From Mycobacterium sp. (GTDB lineage Bacteria > Actinomycetota > Actinomycetes > Mycobacteriales > Mycobacteriaceae), in contig NZ_PKEK01000026.1 in NCBI RefSeq assembly GCF_002863225.1, positions 62,001 to 126,000 of the forward strand: a DNA stretch of 64,000 nucleotides. Direction: 5' to 3'. This document shows, in pieces, positions 54,707 through 64,000 of this stretch. The translations under genes were made by a program, and so were the position numbers. The notes under the pieces were generated by a model. That model was not told the DNA's origin. It saw only the letters and a program-made list of their open reading frames with translations, and made no database searches. The first letter of the stretch is position 1; every line of letters begins with the position of its first letter.

Positions 54707-56054
54707 GCCGCACCGGCGCCCGCTTCGAAGCCGGGCCGCCGCGGTAGCGGCTACCACCACGCTGCTCGTCGCGCTGACTCCGGCATGCACCCCCCCTCCG
54801 CCACCGGCGGCACACGCCGCCGAGTCCAATCGGGGTATCGATGTCCGGACTCCGGCCGGTCTGCGGGCGCGGCAGACCCTGGACATGCTGAACTCGGATT
54901 GGCCGATCGGCCCGGTCGGGGTGGGCACACTGGCGACGCCCAAAATGGTCAAGCAGGTCCAGACGGTGATGGAGAACCTGTGGTGGGATCGGCCTTTCAC
55001 GCTGCGCGCAGTCGATATCAAAGCGGGCGCCGCCACCCTCAAGCTGACTACTTCTTACGGCGCGCAGCAAGAGATTTGGGTTCACACCGACGAGAACACC
55101 ATGGTCGACGGATTCGACCTCACCACACTGCCCCCGAAGATCTCCCAATTGAGCGACGTCGACGCGTTGCTGGCCAAGACCGAAGCCCGTTATTCATGGC
55201 AGGCCACCAAAATCAACGCCGGCCAATGTGATCGAATTGCCGGCGCCAACACCGACCAGTCAATGCCGCTGGCATCCATCTTCAAGTTGTACGTGCTTTA
55301 CGCCGTAGCCCAATCGATCACGGCCGGAACGGTGTCCTGGGACGACCAGCTGCTCGTGACCGAAAAAGGCAGAGCCGTCGGATCCAGTATGGATCTTGCT
55401 GTCGGAGAACAGATCTCGGTTCGGACAGCTGCGGAGAAGATGATCGCCACCAGCGACAACATGGCGACCGACATGCTGATCGGAAGAGTCGGCCGGCAGG
55501 CTGTCGACGACGCGCTGGCCAAGGCGGGCCACCACGATCCGGCCTCGATGACCCCGTTCCCGACCATGTACGAACTGTTTTCGATCGCGTGGGGCCGACC
55601 GGACGTGCGCGCCCAGTGGAAACAGGGCACCCCGCAAGACCGTGCCGAGATGCTCCAACGCGCTGATTCCGCTGTCTACGAACCAGATCCGAACCGAGCC
55701 CATGTCCCGGGTTCCGCGTTCGGCGCGGAATGGTACGGCAGCGCCGAAGACATCTGCCGGGTGCACGTCGCGCTGCAGGCCGCCGCCGTCGGTGCCGCCG
55801 CACCCGTCAAGAAGATTCTGGATGCCGCGACGGGGGTTAACCTCGACCGTAACCAGTGGCCATATGTCGCCTCGAAAGCCGGTGGTCTACCGGGTGATCT
55901 GACGTTCAGCTGGTATGTCGTCGACATCGGCGGACAGCCGTGGGTGGTCAGTTTCCAACTGAACTGGCCGCGCGACCACGGGTCGAGTCTCACCGGCTGG
56001 ATGCTGCAGGTAGCCAAACAAGTCTTCGCCTTGCTGCCTACCCAACACCGCTAG
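54687..56054 (+). CDS. lpqF: Lipoprotein LpqF, serine beta-lactamase-like
   Basis: A 455-residue lipoprotein with lipobox TPAC (Cys34) and a C-terminal class A beta-lactamase-like domain: SIFK at residues 197-200, SDN at 256-258 and a KAGG in place of KTG. An N-terminal domain of about 130 residues resembles the NTF2-like DUF found in similar lipoproteins. Probably a cell-envelope serine hydrolase. TTG 54687 lies within mhuD (20-base overlap) and is the start preserving the basic signal N-region. Orthologue of Rv3593. The stop overlaps nicT (TAGTG). Confidence 0.9.
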   Translation: MPDPASKPHRRPLRSRAAAVAATTTLLVALTPACTPPPPPAAHAAESNRGIDVRTPAGLRARQTLDMLNSDWPIGPVGVGTLATPKMVKQVQTVMENLWWDRPFTLRAVDIKAGAATLKLTTSYGAQQEIWVHTDENTMVDGFDLTTLPPKISQLSDVDALLAKTEARYSWQATKINAGQCDRIAGANTDQSMPLASIFKLYVLYAVAQSITAGTVSWDDQLLVTEKGRAVGSSMDLAVGEQISVRTAAEKMIATSDNMATDMLIGRVGRQAVDDALAKAGHHDPASMTPFPTMYELFSIAWGRPDVRAQWKQGTPQDRAEMLQRADSAVYEPDPNRAHVPGSAFGAEWYGSAEDICRVHVALQAAAVGAAAPVKKILDAATGVNLDRNQWPYVASKAGGLPGDLTFSWYVVDIGGQPWVVSFQLNWPRDHGSSLTGWMLQVAKQVFALLPTQHR

Positions 56055-57142
56055 TGCCCGGCCTCGTGCGTCGCCTGCTGGCGACCTGGAGTCGCCGCGA
56101 CTTCGTCGAGATCGGCGTCTTGCTCGGTGTCATCGCGTTGATGCATCTGATCGGATTCGCGGTACTGGTTTTCGTCATCGCGCCGCACCATTATCGTTCT
56201 GGTGCACAGGTATTCGGTGTCGGGCTGGGGGTAACCGCCTACCTCTTCGGACTGCGGCACGCGTTCGATGCCGACCATATCGCGGCCATCGACAACACCA
56301 CGCGCAAGCTCATGGCGGACGGCAAACGGCCCAAGGCGGTCGGATTCTGGTTCGCCATGGGCCATTCGACCCTGGTGCTCGTGATGGCCGTGCTGATCAT
56401 GCTCGGTGCGCGGGCGGTGGGCACACTGGCGGACGACAAGTCACCCACCCGTCATGCGCTGGGCTTCGCCGGAACCCTGGCCTCGGGCTTGTTCCTGTAT
56501 CTGATCGCCATCATCAACGTGATCGCGATGGTCGGGATCTATCGCGCGTTCGTCAAACTCCGCGACGGCTCATACTCGGTCAGCGAAATCGAGGCGGCGC
56601 TTGATGATCGGGGATTCTTCGCCCGGCTGTTGCGCCCGGTGATGAACCGCATCACCAGGCCGATTCAGCTGTTTCCAGTGGGCGCATTGTTCGGCCTGGG
56701 ATTCGACACCGCTACCGAGGTGGCGTTACTGGCGCTGGCGGGCAGCGGCGCAGCGGCCGGCCTGCCCTGGTACGCAATCCTGGTGGTGCCCTTGCTGTTT
56801 GCAGCCGGCATGACACTGATGGACACCCTCGACGGGCTGCTGATGACCGCGGCTTACGACTGGGCGTTCATGCAGCCGGTGCGCAAGATCTATTACAACC
56901 TGGCGGTTACCGGTCTTTCCATCGCGGTGGCGCTGCTGATCGGGTCGATCGAACTGGTGTCGATACTGCACGACGACCTCGACTGGGTCGACCCGGTCAC
57001 CAGTTGGGTCAGCGGGATCGACCTGAACAACGCGGGTTTGGCGATCGTGGCCATGTTCGCAGTCACCTGGCTCGGCGCGATCGCTTACTGGAAACTGGCC
57101 GACGTCGAGGCCCGCTACCGGCCTGCCGAGTCCGTCGAATAA
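56054..57142 (+). CDS. nicT: Nickel/cobalt permease of the NiCoT family
   Basis: A 362-residue eight-helix permease. The NiCoT signature RHAFDADHIAAIDN (His69 to His75) in helix 2 is intact, with LGFDTATEVALLAL and TLMDTLDGLLM as the other conserved motifs. It imports Ni2+ (and Co2+). GTG 56054 overlaps the lpqF stop by one base; the longer frame to 55940 lies within lpqF. The location after lpqF differs from M. tuberculosis, where nicT is Rv2856. A strong terminator follows directly. Confidence 0.92.
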   Translation: MPGLVRRLLATWSRRDFVEIGVLLGVIALMHLIGFAVLVFVIAPHHYRSGAQVFGVGLGVTAYLFGLRHAFDADHIAAIDNTTRKLMADGKRPKAVGFWFAMGHSTLVLVMAVLIMLGARAVGTLADDKSPTRHALGFAGTLASGLFLYLIAIINVIAMVGIYRAFVKLRDGSYSVSEIEAALDDRGFFARLLRPVMNRITRPIQLFPVGALFGLGFDTATEVALLALAGSGAAAGLPWYAILVVPLLFAAGMTLMDTLDGLLMTAAYDWAFMQPVRKIYYNLAVTGLSIAVALLIGSIELVSILHDDLDWVDPVTSWVSGIDLNNAGLAIVAMFAVTWLGAIAYWKLADVEARYRPAESVE

Positions 57143-57185
57143 CCGAAAAGCCGGCCAACGCTGTGCGCTGGCCGGCTTTTCGGTT
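57141..57185. terminator. Bidirectional intrinsic terminator between nicT and clpC1
   Basis: A perfect 17-base inverted repeat: left arm 57141-57157 (AACCGAAAAGCCGGCCA) and right arm 57169-57185, with an 11-base loop that pairs further (CGC/GCG). The flanking A and T runs give U-tracts in both directions. It overlaps the nicT stop and ends 5 bases before the clpC1 stop on the other strand. Confidence 0.92.
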
Positions 57186-57189
57186 CGGG

Positions 57190-59733
<2,544 letters not shown>

Positions 59734-59877
59734 TGGGTTTACCTGCTCTCCCTCACCATCGGTACTTCGTCATTGCCGGCACAGGGGCCGGCACGGCGTA
59801 CCTGTCTCCCACTGTAATGGTCGGTCGGCCGGGCTACCCACCTTGCCGTTCCAAACCCGCTACAGCTGCAACAAGAC

Positions 59878-59910
59878 AACGCGGGAAAACAGTCAATCGT
59901 TTCCCGCGTT
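59878..59910 (-). terminator. Intrinsic terminator downstream of lsr2
   Basis: Arms AACGCGGGAAA (59878-59888) and TTTCCCGCGTT (59900-59910) with an 11-base loop; a moderately T-rich stretch follows on the minus strand. It lies between the lsr2 stop and the clpC1 start, both leftward. Confidence 0.75.
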
Positions 59911-59953
59911 GCGTGATCGCTCAGTTCGCCGCTAGCGAAAGGGGTCCGGCGGA

Positions 59954-60292
59954 TCAGGTCGCGGCGTGGAAGGCGTCGATGACGTCGGCCGGAATCCGAC
60001 CGCGCGTCGACACGTTGTGGCCATTACGGCGCGCCCAGTCCCGGATTGCGGCGCTCTGTTCACGATCAATGGCGCCACGGCCGCGGCCGGAACTCGAACG
60101 CCCGCGCCGACGACCGCCGACCCGTCGAGACGCTTCCACCCATGACTTCAGGTCGTTACGGAGTTTCGTCGCATTCTTAGCTGAAAGGTCAATCTCATAG
60201 GTCACACCATCAAGACCGAATTCGACGGTTTCATCGGCGGCACCTTCACCGTCGAAATCGTCGACAAGAGTGACGGTCACTTTCTTTGCCAT
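59954..60292 (-). CDS. lsr2: Nucleoid-associated xenogeneic silencer Lsr2
   Basis: A 112-residue Lsr2, H-NS analogue binding AT-rich DNA. N-terminal dimerisation domain ([20 protein letters not shown]), a basic linker with [13 protein letters not shown], and the C-terminal DNA-binding domain ending [19 protein letters not shown], where Arg97-Gly98-Arg99 is the AT-hook-like minor-groove motif. ATG 60292 gives the orthologous start (Rv3597c); the longer frame is rejected. The AT-rich 117-base leader region carries the promoter. Confidence 0.98.
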   Translation of the reverse strand: MAKKVTVTLVDDFDGEGAADETVEFGLDGVTYEIDLSAKNATKLRNDLKSWVEASRRVGGRRRGRSSSGRGRGAIDREQSAAIRDWARRNGHNVSTRGRIPADVIDAFHAAT

Positions 60293-60409
60293 CGGCTGAG
60301 CCTCATGCTTTCTTCTTAGACACTTGCCATACAAGACACGTGCTCGGACCGCCCCCGCCGAATAATCTGCCATACCCCGACGGGTAATTCAATACAGCGC
60401 CAGTAGAGG

Positions 60410-61918
60410 TCAGCTGCTATGCGGCCGCACAATAGGAAATAAGACAGTCTCCCTTATTGACAGGCCGGTCAAAGCCATCAGCAGGCGATCGATGCCCATT
60501 CCGGTTCCGGTGCACGGCGGCATAGCGTGTTCCAGCGCAGCCAGGAAATCCTCGTCGAGGAGCATCGCCTCGTCATCGCCGGCCGCCGCCGCCCGGGCTT
60601 GCTCAGCGAACCTTTCCCGCTGGACCACCGGGTCGATCAATTCCGAATATCCAGTTGCCAGCTCGAACCCGCGGATGTACAGGTCCCACTTCTCGGTCAC
60701 TCCGGCAATGCTGCGATGCTGGCGCGTCAATGGGGTTGTCTCGACTGGGAAGTCCTTGACGAAGGTGGGCGCGGTCAACGTTGCGCCGACGGTGTGCTCC
60801 CAGAGTTCCTCGATCAACTTGCCGTGACCGTAGCCGCGGTCGGTCGGCACCTCGACGCCGAGTGACGCCGCGATAGCGAGCAGGTCAGCAACTTTGGTGT
60901 TTGGTGTGATCTCGTCGCCAAGCGCCTCAGATAGTGACGGATACATTTGAATCGACGCCCATTCTCCGTCGATGTCATAGACGCTGCCGTCGGGTAGCGA
61001 GAGTTGTCGACTACCGATCGCCTCGTCAGCCACCTGTTGAATAAGCTCGCGGGTTACAACGGCAGAATCGTCATACGTTCCATACGCTTGATACGTCTCC
61101 AACATCGAAAATTCCGGCGAATGCGTGGAATCGGCACCTTCGTTTCGGAACACTCGATTTACTTCGAAGACCCTGTCGAAACCACCCACTACGCAGCGCT
61201 TCAGGAACAGTTCCGGCGCGATCCGAAGGTAGAGATCGATGTCGAGCGCATTGGAGTGCGTCACGAAGGGCCGCGCGGCGGCGCCACCGGCCAAAGTCTG
61301 CAAGATCGGCGTCTCGACTTCTAAAAAGCCGCGTTGCTCCAGGGCATTACGCAATGCGCGCATCACGGCAATTCGCTGACGGGCAACCGTGCGCGCCTCG
61401 GGCCGAACGATCAGGTCGACATAGCGCTGTCGTACCCGGGATTCCTCGCTCATCTCTTTATGCGCCACCGGCAGCGGCCGCAGGGCCTTGGAGGCCATCT
61501 GCCAACTGTCTCCGAGCACCGAAAGCTCACCGCGCCGCGAGCTGATCACCTCGCCGTGGACGAAGACGATGTCCCCGATATCGACGTCGGCCTTCCATTC
61601 GTCGAGCGCTTTCTGCCCAACCCCGGCCAAACTGAGCATGACTTGCAATTGCGTGCCGTCGCCGTCCTGGAGACTGGCGAAACAGAGCTTGCCGGAGTTG
61701 CGGGCGAACACCACCCGGCCGGCCACCCCGACAATGTCACCGGTTGTGGAATCAGCCGGCAGCTCGGGGTAGGTGGCACGGATCTGCGCGAGGGTGTGGG
61801 TGCGGGGAACTTCGACGGGGTAGGGATCGCGACCCTCGGCCGTCAGGCGCTCCCGCTTGTCCCGGCGTATCCGAAACTGCTCGGGGAGGTCACGAGAATC
61901 CTGGTCGCCGGCGCTCAC
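60410..61918 (-). CDS. lysS: Lysyl-tRNA synthetase
   Basis: A 502-residue class II aminoacyl-tRNA synthetase. The N-terminal OB-fold anticodon domain ([19 protein letters not shown]) is followed by class II motifs: motif 1 around [18 protein letters not shown], motif 2 [14 protein letters not shown], motif 3 [15 protein letters not shown]. Corresponds to LysS1 (Rv3598c). GTG 61918 lies 9 bases after a TAAGCT -10 element, so the gene has its own near-leaderless promoter. Leftward, before lsr2. Confidence 0.97.
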   Translation of the reverse strand: MSAGDQDSRDLPEQFRIRRDKRERLTAEGRDPYPVEVPRTHTLAQIRATYPELPADSTTGDIVGVAGRVVFARNSGKLCFASLQDGDGTQLQVMLSLAGVGQKALDEWKADVDIGDIVFVHGEVISSRRGELSVLGDSWQMASKALRPLPVAHKEMSEESRVRQRYVDLIVRPEARTVARQRIAVMRALRNALEQRGFLEVETPILQTLAGGAAARPFVTHSNALDIDLYLRIAPELFLKRCVVGGFDRVFEVNRVFRNEGADSTHSPEFSMLETYQAYGTYDDSAVVTRELIQQVADEAIGSRQLSLPDGSVYDIDGEWASIQMYPSLSEALGDEITPNTKVADLLAIAASLGVEVPTDRGYGHGKLIEELWEHTVGATLTAPTFVKDFPVETTPLTRQHRSIAGVTEKWDLYIRGFELATGYSELIDPVVQRERFAEQARAAAAGDDEAMLLDEDFLAALEHAMPPCTGTGMGIDRLLMALTGLSIRETVLFPIVRPHSS

Positions 61919-61926
61919 GACCTGCC

Positions 61927-61932
61927 AGCTTA
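61927..61932 (-). promoter_or_regulatory. -10 element of lysS (near-leaderless)
   Basis: TAAGCT on the minus strand, 9 bases before the lysS GTG at 61918. Confidence 0.5.
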
Positions 61933-61948
61933 AAGGAGTCGGCGCCGT

Positions 61949-62004
61949 GAAACGGAATCAGTGGTTGTGATCCTGGTCGGCCCGGCGACCCTGGCTTCCG
62001 TTTC
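61949..62004 (-). terminator. Hairpin downstream of coaX
   Basis: Arms GAAACGGAA (61949-61957) and TTCCGTTTC (61996-62004), with an inner GGTCG/CGACC stem. It begins 14 bases after the coaX stop and lies before the lysS promoter, so it probably ends the panC-panD-coaX transcript. Confidence 0.55.
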
Positions 62005-62017
62005 GCGCGAAGCAGCC

Positions 62018-62833
62018 TCAGCGTGCGGTCTTGAGTCGTCCGCGCTGGCTGTCGCGGTTGCGCTCGAACACCAGGCGCAGCCCGTGCAGGGTCAGGTGCT
62101 GGTCGTAATGGTCCACGGAGCTCAGCTCGGCGAGGAGCAGCGGAGCGGTGTGACCGGTCGCCACCACGGCCACGTTGTCGCCGGCGAAGCCGTCGACGTC
62201 GGCCCGGATCCGGCCGACCAGGCCGTCGACCAGACCGGCGAAACCGAAGACCGCGCCGGCTTGCATGCATTCGACGGTGTTCTTGCCGACCACCGAACGG
62301 GGCCGGGTCAGCTCGACCCGCCGCAGGGCGGCCGAGCGGGCCGCGGCGGCGTCCGAGGAGACCTGGATGCCCGGCGCGATTGCTCCGCCGAGGAATTCAC
62401 CTTTGGCCGACACCACGTCGACGCAGATCGAGGAACCGAAGTCGATGACGATCGCGGCGGTGTTGTACTTCTGAAAAGCCGCCAGGCAGTTGACAATCCG
62501 GTCGGCACCGACTTCCTTCGGGTTGTCGACCAGAAGCGGGATGCCGGTGCGGACACCGGGCTCGATCAACACGTGCGGCACCGTCGGCCAGTACTGTTCG
62601 AGCATCACCCGAACTTCGTGCAGCACCGAGGGAACTGTGGACAGCGCCGTGGCCCCGGTGAGCAGCTCGGAGTCGTCGCCGATGAGCCCGTCGATGGTGA
62701 GCGCCAGCTCGTCGGCGGTGATCTCGGACTCGGTCCGGATCCGCCACTGCTGCTCGACTTTCGCGTGATCCTTGGCGCCCGACAACAGTCCGACCACGGT
62801 GTGGGTGTTGCGGACGTCGATGGCCAGCAGCAC
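62018..62833 (-). CDS. coaX: Type III pantothenate kinase CoaX
   Basis: A 271-residue ASKHA-fold kinase. ATP motif [10 protein letters not shown] at residues 6-15, pantothenate-binding [12 protein letters not shown], and the [11 protein letters not shown] phosphate motif (DFG-S-S instead of the common DFGTAT), as in M. tuberculosis CoaX (Rv3600c), whose activity is debated relative to Coa[12 protein letters not shown] completes the fold. GTG 62833 is the start. It follows panD by 13 bases and completes a pantothenate-to-CoA gene set. Confidence 0.94.
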   Translation of the reverse strand: MLLAIDVRNTHTVVGLLSGAKDHAKVEQQWRIRTESEITADELALTIDGLIGDDSELLTGATALSTVPSVLHEVRVMLEQYWPTVPHVLIEPGVRTGIPLLVDNPKEVGADRIVNCLAAFQKYNTAAIVIDFGSSICVDVVSAKGEFLGGAIAPGIQVSSDAAAARSAALRRVELTRPRSVVGKNTVECMQAGAVFGFAGLVDGLVGRIRADVDGFAGDNVAVVATGHTAPLLLAELSSVDHYDQHLTLHGLRLVFERNRDSQRGRLKTAR

Positions 62834-62846
62834 GGCTAGCGGGCCT

Positions 62847-63254
62847 TCATCGCGGTGAGACCAGCTCGCCCGCGTCGGCCGGCACGAAGGCGGGGTCGCT
62901 GCCCAGGTCGATGGCCTTGTTGTCGGCGTCGACGAAGACGATCCTGGGCTGGTAGCTACGTGCCTCGGCGTCTTCCATCTGGGCGTAGGCGATCAGGATC
63001 ACCAAATCACCGGGATGCACGAGATGTGCAGCCGCGCCGTTGATTCCGATCACACCGCTGCCGCGTTTGCCGGTGATCGCGTACGTGACGAGCCGGGCAC
63101 CGTTGTCGATGTCGACGATGGTCACCTGCTCACCTTCGAGCAGGTCTGCCGCGTCCATCAGATCGGCGTCGATAGTCACCGAACCCACGTAGTGCAGGTC
63201 GGCCTGCGTGACTGTCGCACGGTGGATCTTTGACTTGAGCATTGTCCGTATCAT
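62847..63254 (-). CDS. panD: Aspartate 1-decarboxylase PanD
   Basis: A 135-residue pyruvoyl enzyme making beta-alanine from aspartate. The self-cleavage site Gly24-Ser25 lies in [14 protein letters not shown]; Ser25 becomes the pyruvoyl group. Catalytic Tyr/Arg and the [21 protein letters not shown] block are intact. ATG 63254 overlaps the panC stop (TGATG) and has GGAGGAAC upstream; an extended TTG start is rejected. The flexible C-terminus is where pyrazinoic-acid resistance changes map in M. tuberculosis. Confidence 0.97.
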   Translation of the reverse strand: MIRTMLKSKIHRATVTQADLHYVGSVTIDADLMDAADLLEGEQVTIVDIDNGARLVTYAITGKRGSGVIGINGAAAHLVHPGDLVILIAYAQMEDAEARSYQPRIVFVDADNKAIDLGSDPAFVPADAGELVSPR

Positions 63255-64000
63255 CAGTTCCTCCAATGTGATTCGAGAGGCTCGGCTGGTGCGGCGGGCA
63301 TCAACCCGTCGGCGCCGACGGTGGTTCCGATCTCAATTGCGACGTTGTCCAGCAATCTGGTCCTGCCCAGTCGCGCGGCGACCAGCAGTCGGCCGGCTCC
63401 GGTGACGGGGGCCGGTCCAAGGCCGCCGTCACGCACCTCGAGGTAGTCCACCTCGATCGAAGGGACCTCCGCGAGCACCGAATTGGCGGCGTCCAGCGCG
63501 GCCTGCGCGCCTCCCGGCGCGGCGTGTGATCCGGCCAGCAGCGCGGCCGACAGGATGCCGGCCAGGTCGCGCTCGGAGGCGCTGAGATAGCGGTTGCGTG
63601 ATGACATCGCCAGACCGTCGGTTTCACGCACGATCGGCACGCCGACAACCTGGACGTCGATGTCGAGGTCGGAGACCATCTGGTGAACCAAGACCAGCTG
63701 CTGATAGTCCTTCTCGCCGAAGAAGATTCGGTCGGGGGCAACGATCTGCAGCAGTTTGCAGACCACCGTCAGCATGCCCGCGAAATGCGTGGGCCGCACA
63801 GCACCCTCGAGTTCCGAGCCGAGCGGTCCGGGGTACACCGTGGTCCGCGGTCCACCCGGATACATTCCCGAAGCGCTTGGAGTGAAGGCTATTTCAACTC
63901 CTTCACCGCGCAGCAGGGCGAGGTCAGACTCGAGGATCCGCGGGTAGGCGTCGAGATCCTCGTCGGCGCCGAACTGCAACGGGTTCACGAAGATCGAGAC
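63254..64000 (-). CDS. panC: Pantothenate synthetase PanC, C-terminal 248 residues
   Basis: The frame is open to the right edge; the N-terminal part, including the first HxGH motif, lies beyond. Visible: [29 protein letters not shown], the [20 protein letters not shown] helix, [13 protein letters not shown] for ATP, and the small C-terminal dimer domain. It condenses pantoate and beta-alanine with ATP. First visible gene of the panC-panD-coaX operon. Confidence 0.96.
   Translation of the reverse strand, partial: VSIFVNPLQFGADEDLDAYPRILESDLALLRGEGVEIAFTPSASGMYPGGPRTTVYPGPLGSELEGAVRPTHFAGMLTVVCKLLQIVAPDRIFFGEKDYQQLVLVHQMVSDLDIDVQVVGVPIVRETDGLAMSSRNRYLSASERDLAGILSAALLAGSHAAPGGAQAALDAANSVLAEVPSIEVDYLEVRDGGLGPAPVTGAGRLLVAARLGRTRLLDNVAIEIGTTVGADGLMPAAPAEPLESHWRN

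Overview
The window is a 64 kb piece of a high-GC actinobacterial chromosome. Gene content, gene order and protein similarity place it in Mycobacterium (sensu lato), most likely a non-tuberculous, Mycolicibacterium-type species. Species is not assigned. The order follows the M. tuberculosis segment from cyp125/fadA5 (Rv3545c/Rv3546) to panC (Rv3602c), with local insertions and replacements. No tRNA, rRNA, CRISPR array, insertion sequence or prophage was seen.

Bases 1-38,570 are the cholesterol-catabolism cluster. At the left edge cyp125 (partial) and fadA5 diverge from a region with two KstR boxes. fadA5 is followed by a small SnoaL-like protein, a Ddn-type F420 reductase and an epimerase. 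Two tandem secreted histidine-phosphatase-like genes (3.4-5.4 kb) are an insertion. Then comes the KstR2 regulon for the last two sterol rings (C and D): two SDRs, echA20-ipdA-ipdB-ipdC, fadA6, kstR2, ipdF, fadE30, fadD3-fadE31-fadE32-fadE33 and an aminotransferase, with two KstR2 operators. A DUF899/TetR/CDGP cassette (10.6-12.2 kb) sits where M. tuberculosis has fdxB and Rv3555c. nat and an amidohydrolase are separated from hsaADCB by a 6 kb accessory stretch (24.2-30.0 kb). That stretch carries an unrecognised 422-aa protein, a membrane-anchored FMN glutamate-synthase-like protein, a VOC protein, and an epimerase/SDR pair behind a SigF-like promoter. hsaA-D-C-B (ring A/B degradation) and kshB diverge from two KstR boxes. 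fadE34 and kstR diverge from another.

Bases 38.6-42.5 kb hold a LacI regulator, an orphan pxpA, a metallo-beta-lactamase-fold protein and a secreted glycerophosphodiesterase. From 42.5 kb on the genes are conserved housekeeping: carD-ispD-ispF, cysS-rlmB, lpqE, radA-disA, an anchored proline-rich protein, a secreted PE-PPE-type hydrolase, canB, mutY, an alpha/beta hydrolase, mhuD-lpqF-nicT, clpC1, lsr2, lysS and panC-panD-coaX (panC runs off the right edge).

Many genes have a TANNNT -10 element 7-9 bases before the start codon, indicating leaderless transcription. I use this repeatedly to choose starts. I saw no convincing undescribed multi-gene system. The best candidates for new biology are the tandem phosphatases (one has lost a catalytic histidine), the 24.2-30.0 kb accessory stretch, and the TetR/DUF899 cassette with its direct-repeat operator.
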